Shown here in pieces: positions 18,655 to 25,695 of a DNA stretch of 64,000 nt; positions within the stretch are counted from its first letter, which is position 1, and every line of letters begins with the position of its first letter. The DNA comes from Roseovarius sp. W115 (GTDB lineage Bacteria > Pseudomonadota > Alphaproteobacteria > Rhodobacterales > Rhodobacteraceae). Below the pieces are notes generated by a model. The model worked only from the letters and a program-made list of their open reading frames with translations, was not told where the DNA came from and searched no databases. The DNA is taken from the NCBI RefSeq assembly GCF_032842945.2, contig NZ_CP146606.1, positions 2,484,501 through 2,548,500 on the forward strand, given 5' to 3'. Made by a program: the position numbers and the translations under genes.

Positions 18655-19968
18655 TTACTTGTTGGCCGATTCAAAGCGACGCAGAAGTGCATCGCCACGC
18701 TCTTTGGCGCTGTCCATGGCTGCTTGAGCCGTTTTGTCACCGGACCAGATCGCCTCCAGCTCTTCATCGATGATACCGCGGATCTGATCAAAGGACCCAA
18801 GGCGCAGGCCCTTGGAGTTGGCCGTGGGTTCCTTGGCGGTCATCTGGATCACGGCAATGTCCGTGCCGGGGTTTTCGTCGTAGAACCCAGCAAGGCGTGT
18901 GGCCTCACCCGCAGCAGCCGTGATCGGCAGGTAGCCGGTGTTCTGATGCCAGGACGCTTGTACGTCTGAACTGGACAGGAAGCTCAGGAAGGCGCCCACG
19001 CCTTTGTACTCCTCTGCCTCATGGCCTTCCATGACCCAGAGAGACGCACCGCCAATGATGGTGTTTTGCGGCGCGTTGCCGATACCTTCCCAATAGGGCA
19101 AGGGGCGGACATCAAAGTCGAACTGCGCTTCGGCCTTGATCCCGGCGTACCCGGCTGAGCTTTCGGTAAAGAGCGCGCATTCACCGGCTCGGAAATTGGC
19201 CCCACCTTCGTTGCGGCGACCAGTGTAGATGAACTTACCATCCTTGGCCCATTCGCCCATGGCTGTCAGATGTGCCACCTGCGCTTCGCCGTTGAGCATG
19301 AGTTCGGTATCCAGCCCGGAGAACCCGTTGTCTTTCGACGCAAAAGGGACGTCGTGATAGGCCGAGAAGTTTTCCAGATGAATCCAGCTTTGCCATGCCG
19401 TGACCAATGGGCATTCCGATCCGCCTGCCTTGAGCTGATCGAGCACAGCATCGACATTCTGCCAGGTGGACAGGTCGGTGTCCGGGTCCACGCCTGCGGC
19501 TTTGAATGCATCCCGATTGACCCACAGCACAGGCGTGGAAGAGTTAAACGGCAAGGATAGCATCTCGCCGTCTGTGGTGGTGTAATAGCCTTTAACCGAT
19601 CCAATAAAGGCATCGGGGTCAAACTCCGCTCCGCTCTCGGCCATCACGGAATAGACCGGCTTGATCGCGCCTTGAGCGGACATCATCGTCGCCGTGCCGA
19701 CTTCGAACACCATTAGGATGTGAGGTTGCTCTTGTGCGCGAAACGCGGCGATGCCAGCGTTCAGAGTTTCAGAATAGTTGCCCTTGTGGCTTTCGACGAC
19801 AACATAATCGCTTTGGCTTGCGTTGAATTCTTCGACCTGGGCTTTAACCAATTCTCCCAGACGACCTGTAAAGGCGTGCCAGAACTGAACTTCGGTTTGG
19901 GCGTAGGCCGCAAGTGGGCTTAGCATAGTTCCAGATAGCGCCAGTCCGGCGATCAAAGTCTTATTCAT
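18655..19968 (-). CDS. ugpB: sn-glycerol-3-phosphate ABC transporter substrate-binding protein
   Basis: A 437-residue periplasmic binding protein. The signal peptide MNKTLIAGLALSGTMLSPLAAYAQ is followed by the UgpB-type start TEVQFWHAFTGRLGELV. Ligand-pocket stretches such as NSSTPVLWVNRDAFKAAG and IIGGASLWVMEGHEAEEY match the family, which binds glycerol 3-phosphate and glycerophosphodiesters. The ATG at 19968 follows GGGAGGAAAAT; longer starts lack a signal peptide. It is first in the ugpBAEC operon, usually induced by phosphate limitation, though I did not find a convincing Pho box. Confidence 0.93.
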   Translation of the reverse strand: MNKTLIAGLALSGTMLSPLAAYAQTEVQFWHAFTGRLGELVKAQVEEFNASQSDYVVVESHKGNYSETLNAGIAAFRAQEQPHILMVFEVGTATMMSAQGAIKPVYSVMAESGAEFDPDAFIGSVKGYYTTTDGEMLSLPFNSSTPVLWVNRDAFKAAGVDPDTDLSTWQNVDAVLDQLKAGGSECPLVTAWQSWIHLENFSAYHDVPFASKDNGFSGLDTELMLNGEAQVAHLTAMGEWAKDGKFIYTGRRNEGGANFRAGECALFTESSAGYAGIKAEAQFDFDVRPLPYWEGIGNAPQNTIIGGASLWVMEGHEAEEYKGVGAFLSFLSSSDVQASWHQNTGYLPITAAAGEATRLAGFYDENPGTDIAVIQMTAKEPTANSKGLRLGSFDQIRGIIDEELEAIWSGDKTAQAAMDSAKERGDALLRRFESANK

Positions 19969-20493
19969 ATTTTCCTCCCTTGCACCAAAGTTGGCGCATC
20001 GACTGATTGGTAAGCCACGCATGTTCTGCGTTTTTCTAGTTGGCTGGTTCAGGCAACTTGACGATACACATCGTAGAACGGATTTCAAACGGTCATGGCA
20101 GGCTTCAAAAATCTTTCACAAAGCAAATTCGGCAAGAAAGTTCCGAAAGCGGTGAATGCGTCGATTTCCGGGCGTTTGGATAAGAAATTACCGCGTTGCA
20201 ACGCACTAAAGCATTCCGTTTTCGCGCCTGTTCAGCACTGTATCCAAGTGCGGCAGCACGTGAGTTCACAATGATGTAGGATGACCTTACACTTGGAGCG
20301 ATCGGAGGATACAACGCAACCTGTGCATTCCAACGAGATGTGTACCTGTGATAAACACGTCATAGCCTGGCATTGCAAAAGTGATGATTGCGATTAACTC
20401 GTCCATGAGAAGAGCTTTTGCATTGCAGATTTCTGATGTCAGCGCGCGCAATAGAGGCAGGGTTTCTTTGCACTTCACGCAACGAGTTGCCAC
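19969..20493. other. intergenic region without a supported gene
   Basis: A 525-bp gap separates the divergent ugpB and tonB genes. It must hold both promoters. Short open frames here, such as one from a GTG at 20493 on the minus strand, lack family resemblance and ribosome binding sites. I see no strong dyad or RNA structure. Confidence 0.6.
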
Positions 20494-21618
20494 ATGATCA
20501 GAAGGTCCGGCATTGTCGCCATTGCGGCTATAATTCTGTCACTGATCCTGCACGCGTTGGGCCTGGGCTTCAGCGCGCGTGACGCGAGCGCGCCCTCATC
20601 TGAATCCGGCACAACTGACGTGACCGATACCGGAGGCGCGTTTGAGGATTTTGCGGAGTCAGCACCGGAGGCCGAGCAACCTGAAGTGACGCCTGCTGAC
20701 CCAGTTTCCGAAGAAACGCCAACGTCAGAAGCTCTTGTGGCCTCAGATAATCCGCAAGAGACGTTGGCACCTGATGCGGCGGCAGCATCAGAGCCTTTGC
20801 CAGAGGTGGACGAGCAACCGGAAGGTGATCCGCAAGCGGACGAGGCCGAGGAACAAAGCGGTGAGGATGAGGAAAACGTAGGCGAGTTGGCAGCACTGCA
20901 ACCCGATGAGGTGACGACCGAGGGCTCAACGCCAGAGACTGTGCCGGAGGAGCCGGAGCCAGAAGCCAGTCCAGAAGAAACGCCTGAGGTGGTGGAACCT
21001 GAGGTGCCTGAGCTTGCGTCAGAAGAGGAGGCGGACAGCCCCTCGGAAGTGGATGTGTCTGAGGTTGAGCCGTCCGATATCGTTGTAGCATCAGTGCCGG
21101 AAGACCCGGAAATTCTAACGACTGATGACGCTGAGGACCTGACTCAATCTGCTGTAACGCGCTCTTTGCGTCCGCCAACACAGCGACCTTCAACAGAAGA
21201 ATTGGGAGCCACCGAGTATGTCCAGCAGCAGCGGCAGGCCCGGGTTATAGAGTCGCCGCTGGATGTTTATCGCCGAACAGGTGTCGATCAACTGGCGCTG
21301 GGCAGACGTAGTGGTTCTGGATCAACAAGTTTTGCCGGTTCAGGCGGCACAGGAAATGCCACGACGACCAATTATGTGGGTCGCGTTCTGGTACAGCTCA
21401 ACCGTTTTCCGACGGGCAGAACATCCGACAGCGGCACAGCAAGCGTCCAGTTTCAGATCAACCCAAATGGCACGATCGCATGGGTACGTATTGTGCGCAG
21501 CTCTGGCTCGGCCGCTGTCGACCGGGCTGCTGCAGCACAAGTGCGCCGTGCAGCACCTTTCCCGCCAACCCCAACCGGCACAAGCCAAAGGTTGGTCTTT
21601 TTGTATCGCAACAGGTGA
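20494..21618 (+). CDS. TonB/TolA-like energy transducer
   Basis: A 374-residue protein with one N-terminal membrane helix (IVAIAAIILSLILHALGLGF), a long acidic Pro/Glu-rich periplasmic spacer (residues about 30-225), and a C-terminal TonB-type domain (from about 285, NYVGRVLVQLNRFPTGR through ASVQFQINPNGTIAWVRIV). It would transmit proton-motive force from the ExbB-ExbD complex encoded just downstream to an outer-membrane receptor. The spacer is acidic rather than the usual Pro-Lys type. No receptor gene is adjacent. Start has no strong Shine-Dalgarno sequence. Confidence 0.85.
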   Translation: MIRRSGIVAIAAIILSLILHALGLGFSARDASAPSSESGTTDVTDTGGAFEDFAESAPEAEQPEVTPADPVSEETPTSEALVASDNPQETLAPDAAAASEPLPEVDEQPEGDPQADEAEEQSGEDEENVGELAALQPDEVTTEGSTPETVPEEPEPEASPEETPEVVEPEVPELASEEEADSPSEVDVSEVEPSDIVVASVPEDPEILTTDDAEDLTQSAVTRSLRPPTQRPSTEELGATEYVQQQRQARVIESPLDVYRRTGVDQLALGRRSGSGSTSFAGSGGTGNATTTNYVGRVLVQLNRFPTGRTSDSGTASVQFQINPNGTIAWVRIVRSSGSAAVDRAAAAQVRRAAPFPPTPTGTSQRLVFLYRNR

Positions 21619-21696
21619 TTGGGATGGGCTGCTCGGGCACCGCTATAACTCGGTATCAGACATTGAAGAAATGACGACCATGCAATGGAGACACAG

Positions 21697-22131
21697 ATGA
21701 ACATCACTGCAAAGGTTGCCGCCGTTTTGACGGCTGGCCTGACATTTGCCACAAGCGCATGGGCGCAGGACGACGAGGTTGGGGAGGCAGTCTTGATTGA
21801 GCTGAATGCCGTGAAATCCAATGAGGCGAGTTGCACGCTCTCCTTCCTGGCCTTGAACGGGCATCCAAGCCCGATCGAGAAGGTCGTCTACGAGACAGTC
21901 CTGTTCGATGCGTCAGGACAGGTAGACCGCCTGACCTTGTTTGACTTTGGGACATTGCCGCCGGGCCGTCCACGAGTGCGACAGTTCACGTTGCAAGGTC
22001 TGAAGTGCGATGGGTTGGGCAAGGTCTTGATCAATGGCGCCCACACCTGTGAAGCGCCGGGTTTGCCCGCCAATGCCTGTGAGGCGGATTTGATACTCGA
22101 CACGCGAACCAAAATTGAGGTGATCGGATGA
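21697..22131 (+). CDS. secreted hypothetical protein in ton operon
   Basis: A 144-residue protein with signal peptide MNITAKVAAVLTAGLTFATSAWAQ. The mature part has several cysteines (ASCTLSF, LKCDGLG, HTCEAPGLPANACE) that could form two disulfides, and a beta-rich pattern. No family is recognised. It overlaps the exbB start by 4 bp, so it is translationally coupled into the TonB operon and is probably a periplasmic partner of it. The start at 21697 follows GGAGA. Confidence 0.7.
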   Translation: MNITAKVAAVLTAGLTFATSAWAQDDEVGEAVLIELNAVKSNEASCTLSFLALNGHPSPIEKVVYETVLFDASGQVDRLTLFDFGTLPPGRPRVRQFTLQGLKCDGLGKVLINGAHTCEAPGLPANACEADLILDTRTKIEVIG

Positions 22132-22784
22132 ACGCGATACTTGAAAGCCTGAGACAGATCGCGGCACTGGGCGGACCGGTTGTGGTCATCCTGTTGTTTA
22201 TTTCCGTCGTGACGCTGGCCGCTATTCTCTACAAACTCTGGCAGTTTTCGGTAGCAGGTGTTGGGCGACACAAGGCGTTGCAAGCGTCTGTGGCCGCTTG
22301 GGATAGAGGCGATCGCAGCGGGGCTGTGGCCGCTCTCAAAACTTCCAAAAGCTATCTAGCTCCGGTGGTGGAAATGGCCTTTGCCGCGAGGCCCGGTGAT
22401 ACCAAACGGCTGGAGGCCGAAGCGGAAGTGCGCTTTGCCCGGCTCGAAGGCGGGTTTCGTCTGTTGGACAGCGTGGCGCAGCTTGCCCCGCTGCTGGGTC
22501 TCTTTGGCACGGTTTTGGGTATGATCGAGGCGTTTCAATCTCTGCAGGACGCGGGATCGCAGGTTGATCCCTCGCTTCTGGCCGGGGGGATCTGGGTGGC
22601 GCTTTTGACCACGGCGGTCGGGCTTGCCGTGGCGATGCCAACGGCCATGGTGCTGAGCTGGTTCGAAAGCCGCATGGATGCCGAGCGCGTGACCGCGGAG
22701 CGCGCGATTGCCTCAATCCTGCACCCGCAGGGCAGGTGGGGTGACGCGGCTCAAGATGCCATAGAGGAGCCGTCTCTTGCGTAA
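22128..22784 (+). CDS. exbB: ExbB/TolQ-family proton channel subunit
   Basis: A 218-residue MotA/TolQ/ExbB protein with three membrane segments: about 15-40, about 115-140 and about 155-180. The family block LLDSVAQLAPLLGLFGTVLGMIEAF is split here as LAPLLGLFGTVLGMIEAF, followed by GGIWVALLTTAVGLAVAMP. Together with ExbD it forms the pentamer-dimer proton channel. It overlaps the first exbD gene by 8 bp. Confidence 0.93.
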   Translation: MNAILESLRQIAALGGPVVVILLFISVVTLAAILYKLWQFSVAGVGRHKALQASVAAWDRGDRSGAVAALKTSKSYLAPVVEMAFAARPGDTKRLEAEAEVRFARLEGGFRLLDSVAQLAPLLGLFGTVLGMIEAFQSLQDAGSQVDPSLLAGGIWVALLTTAVGLAVAMPTAMVLSWFESRMDAERVTAERAIASILHPQGRWGDAAQDAIEEPSLA

Positions 22785-23157
22785 GCATGTCAGACGCAGG
22801 CGCTTGTCTTTAACGTCGTTGATCGACGTCATTTTCCTGTTGCTGCTCTTTTTCATGCTGTCCTCAACCTTTTCCAAATTCTCTGAGGTCGAGCTGGCGG
22901 CAGCGAGCGCAGGGTCCACAGGCACAAGCGACGTTCAACGCAGCTTCCTGCAATTGGGTGAAAATACCCTCAGCCTGAACGGGGAAGATATTGCGCCCGA
23001 GGCTCTTGCGGAGAGATTTGGCCAAACGGCGCCGGAGGCCGAGACACTATCGGTGATTGTCAGCATGCAAGACGGTGTCACAGCCCAACGGCTGACCGAC
23101 ATCCTTGTTGTGCTGCGCGGTATCGACCGGCTCAAAATCAACGTGTTGGGGTCCTGA
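22777..23157 (+). CDS. exbD: ExbD/TolR-family protein 1
   Basis: A 126-residue ExbD protein with a single N-terminal helix that contains the conserved proton-binding aspartate (SLTSLIDVIFLLLLFFMLSS). The periplasmic domain spans about residues 50-126. It overlaps the second exbD by one base. Duplicated ExbD genes imply a heterodimeric inner rod or alternative subunits. Confidence 0.93.
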   Translation: MRKHVRRRRLSLTSLIDVIFLLLLFFMLSSTFSKFSEVELAAASAGSTGTSDVQRSFLQLGENTLSLNGEDIAPEALAERFGQTAPEAETLSVIVSMQDGVTAQRLTDILVVLRGIDRLKINVLGS

Positions 23158-23516
23158 TGCGCCGCCACAGACAAAGCGCCCGGCGAGAACCTACGATTGC
23201 GCTGATCAACGTGGTTTTCCTGATGCTCGTGTTCTTCATGGTGGCCAGCACTTTGGCTCAACCGTTGGACCCGGACCTCAAGCTTGTGCGCACATCAGAG
23301 CTCGACGGCCGCGCGCCGCCCGACACACTTGTTCTGCACGCGGATGGACAGCTCGCATATCGCGGAGAACCTGTCGCTTCCGCGCAGGATTTTTATGCGG
23401 CCTTACCTGATGATGAAGGCGAAGTTGTGCGTATTGTCCCGGACGAGGCAGCACCTGCCGCCACCTTGGTGAACCTGGCGCGCGCGCTACGCCAAGAGGG
23501 GCTACGCGGGTGCTGA
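23157..23516 (+). CDS. exbD: ExbD/TolR-family protein 2
   Basis: A 119-residue second ExbD. The N-terminal helix is TIALINVVFLMLVFFMVAST: the position usually occupied by the key aspartate is Asn (LINVVF versus LIDVIF in copy 1). Loss of this protonatable residue suggests that copy 2 is a structural rather than proton-carrying subunit, or that it acts in a heterodimer with copy 1. It is directly coupled to copy 1. Confidence 0.9.
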   Translation: MRRHRQSARREPTIALINVVFLMLVFFMVASTLAQPLDPDLKLVRTSELDGRAPPDTLVLHADGQLAYRGEPVASAQDFYAALPDDEGEVVRIVPDEAAPAATLVNLARALRQEGLRGC

Positions 23517-23544
23517 TCGTGACAGAGCGGGGATTGGAGCAAAG

Positions 23545-24024
23545 ATGACGGATCTGCCGCACATTCTGAATTGGCGTCGTTTGAATGATCGGATCACCAC
23601 GTCTGGTCAGCCTTCTGAGGCCCAACTTGCCGAGATCAAGGGCCTTGGCGTGACGCATGTCATCAACCTCGGGCCGCGTCACAACAAGGGCGCGCTTGAG
23701 GACGAAGCAGGCACAGTCGATGCATTGGGCATGACGTATATCTACATTCCTGTGGAGTTCGAAGACCCGACAGACAAAGACTTTGACGACTTCCGCAAGG
23801 CGCTGGACGGATTGCAGGACACGAAGGTTCATGTGCACTGCATCTACAACGCCCGTGTCAGCGCGTTCTTTTTTCGATATGGCAAAGGCAATCCATCGGC
23901 TCTTGCGGTGGATACCAAGGCAAACATGGACAGCATCTGGAGACCGGGCAACGATTGGGCGGATTTTGTTGGCATTCCAGACGCGACAGGGAAGCCAAAT
24001 CGTTATGCGGGTGAAGATTACTGA
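23545..24024 (+). CDS. protein tyrosine phosphatase-like protein (CX4R type)
   Basis: A 159-residue dual-specificity-phosphatase-fold protein of the family with GQPSEAQLAEIKGLGVTHVINLGP near the N-terminus and the P-loop VHCIYNARVSAFFFRYG. The loop is C-X4-R instead of the usual C-X5-R, which I recall as normal for this bacterial subfamily; catalysis is therefore uncertain. The gene starts 28 bp after exbD2 and is probably in the same operon. Confidence 0.8.
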   Translation: MTDLPHILNWRRLNDRITTSGQPSEAQLAEIKGLGVTHVINLGPRHNKGALEDEAGTVDALGMTYIYIPVEFEDPTDKDFDDFRKALDGLQDTKVHVHCIYNARVSAFFFRYGKGNPSALAVDTKANMDSIWRPGNDWADFVGIPDATGKPNRYAGEDY

Positions 24025-24067
24025 CGGGTGTGTTCTGAATGGCCGGGGTCTTTGCACCAGCTTCGCA

Positions 24068-24343
24068 TCACGTCTCGTCCGGCCATTTCCAGGCCATTGC
24101 GCCGAGGTAATTTCCGGTTTCCACCGACACAACCGTCATGCGTTCTGGAGCATAGCCATCTGCCTTGCGTGGATTGCGGAAATCTTTCCGGTTCCGAGCC
24201 AATCGCGTCAGGCCGGAGACTGTGAGGACGAGAAATTCTCCTTCTCCGCGGAGGGGCACGGTGTCCAACGTTCTCCACTCTGATTGGAGCGCCTGTTGCA
24301 GCATTTCAAACGGATCCCGACGCTTTGGCGTAGTATGCTTCAT
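24068..24343 (-). CDS. small hypothetical protein
   Basis: A 91-residue soluble protein with the pattern EWRTLDTVPLRGEGEFLVLTV followed by a basic stretch and a final strand VVSVETGNYLGAMAWKWPDE. The WRTLDTVPxxG opening resembles small conserved proteins that begin with a W-x-T-I-D-x-x-P motif, but no function is known. Convergent with the phosphatase-like gene. Coding probability is judged from composition and motif only. Confidence 0.55.
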   Translation of the reverse strand: MKHTTPKRRDPFEMLQQALQSEWRTLDTVPLRGEGEFLVLTVSGLTRLARNRKDFRNPRKADGYAPERMTVVSVETGNYLGAMAWKWPDET

Positions 24344-24626
24344 GGAAGATGTCTCAAAATTAACCTCACCCGGGCTGTTTTTAACTGAAATGCCGGTGTT
24401 TCTTCAATAGTGCAAACCCGGAATTGAACCGATACCTAGCAGGTTAAAACCTTTCAAGACTTTGCGGATCGCTTTCATTTCAAAGAGTTTTCAGGCTGCT
24501 TTGATCCTCGTCAAATCGCATCGCCCCATAGCAGAGTACCCTGACCCCAAGACCGCGCCACAGCGTCATAGATATCATGCATGTCACGCTGCGTGCGAAA
24601 CGCAATCCCGTCTGAGGAAGTGATTG

Positions 24627-25153
24627 ATGAAAGTCCTGATTATTTTCGAGTCTGTTGAGGGCCAAACTCAAAAGATCACAGACTTTGTGGACCATCAGCT
24701 TTCTGCAACTGGCCACGCTGTTAAGGTCTTCAACACGGAAAACAGGACATCACCCATTGATTTGGAAGACTTCGACGGAATTGTTTTGGCGGCCCCGGTG
24801 CATGAGCGGCGTCATCCCAAAGCCTTCGAGGTTTTCGTTTCGGCCAGTCGTGAGGACCTGGATAAAAAACAAACACTTCTTCTGTCAGTGAGCCTCAAAG
24901 CAGCGTTTCCCGAAGGGCAAGAAGAGGCCTGGGACTACCTCACAGAAATGAAGATGCGGACGGGGTTTACGCCATCTAAAGAAATGATCGTTGCGGGGGC
25001 GGTTCGTACGGACAGCTACGACTATTTTGAAAAGCAGGTACTTAACAATGTCGTGCTGGCGGGCGAAAAGTCGATTTAGTAGACGGTGTGCGCGAATTCA
25101 CCGACTGGGACAAATTGAGCGCTGAGATCGACGCGTTTTGTTCGCAGCTTTAA
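24627..25153 (+). CDS. flavodoxin / HemG-like protein, frameshifted near the 3' end
   Basis: A flavodoxin-fold protein starting MKVLIIFESVEGQTQKITDF (FMN phosphate-loop SVEGQTQ). The centre has VLAAPVHERRHPKAFEVFV and a long helix region, most like protoporphyrinogen oxidase HemG. The intact frame ends at 25079 after VVLAGEKSI. Shifting one base within GAAAAG (A-run 25066-25069) continues as VDLVDGVREFTDWDKLSAEI to a stop at 25151-25153, which matches the family C-terminus. So one A is missing relative to a full frame. SD GAGGAAG precedes the ATG. Confidence 0.75.
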
Positions 25154-25195
25154 AGGTCAAAGCTGTTCTTTTAGGCCGATCTGGGTTTTGAAGTG

Positions 25196-25236
25196 TTTCG
25201 CGATCATCCGGGAGACGGGTTTGTCGCGAAACGTTT
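25196..25236. repeat. 41-bp hairpin repeat, copy 1
   Basis: GTTTCGCGA (25195-25203) and TCGCGAAAC (25224-25232) form a 9-bp perfect stem. The element matches a second copy at 39366-39406 at 36 of 41 positions. It sits at the convergent end of the flavodoxin and ferritin-like genes, and overlaps the last codons and stop of the latter. It may be a REP-type element or bidirectional terminator. Confidence 0.6.
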
Positions 25237-25695
25237 GAGGTACTGTACCAACGGTTGGGTGCTGCTTTGGTCACCCTTGGCCTCGCGTTCGAGAAATGCG
25301 ATGGCCGCAATTTCGTGCGCTGTGAGAGTTCTCAATGGAGCCAGATCTTCTGCGGGGGCCATCGCTTCTAGTGCTTCAAAGTCATCAATGTAGCCGGGAA
25401 AGGTGCCTCGCATCTCTTCTAACAGGAGAACCCAGTCAGCAGGTTTGGCGTCTGCTTGGCTACGGCCTGACGCGGTTAACTCGGTGGCGGGCCTTGGGGT
25501 CAGTTTGTACTTGTCGAGCAAGGGTTTCACCGCGGCCGCAGCATAGGTTTCCACCTCTCCAAGCAAGCGCATCTTGGCGCTGTGACCCGGATCATCGAGC
25601 CGCTCTGACATGCGAAAGAAATACGCTTCGCCTTCGATCTCTTCTTCATAGTAAAGCTTGAGCGTCTCCAAATACTTAGGATGCAGTGTCGTCAT
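25204..25695 (-). CDS. ferritin-like diiron protein coupled to TMADH-like enzyme
   Basis: A 163-residue four-helix protein with candidate diiron ligands in EEEIEGEAYFFRM, LLGEVETYAAAAV and AHEIAAIAFLERE. It resembles ferritin-like proteins of unknown function rather than Bfr or Dps. Its ATG overlaps the stop of the TMADH-like gene (ATGA), so the two are made together. It may protect or assist the flavin enzyme, or handle formaldehyde or hydrogen peroxide released by it (speculative). Its final codons are supplied by the hairpin repeat. Confidence 0.75.
   Translation of the reverse strand: MTTLHPKYLETLKLYYEEEIEGEAYFFRMSERLDDPGHSAKMRLLGEVETYAAAAVKPLLDKYKLTPRPATELTASGRSQADAKPADWVLLLEEMRGTFPGYIDDFEALEAMAPAEDLAPLRTLTAHEIAAIAFLEREAKGDQSSTQPLVQYLKRFATNPSPG

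Noticed and set aside
20287..20493. 68-codon minus-strand frame starting with GTG next to the tonB start
   Set aside because: No ribosome binding site, no family resemblance, and it would occupy the promoter region of two divergent genes.
24405..24475. tRNA-like 3' half on the minus strand (GGTTCAATTCC T-loop word)
   Set aside because: The T stem has only three good pairs and no matching acceptor or D arm is present; at most a remnant.
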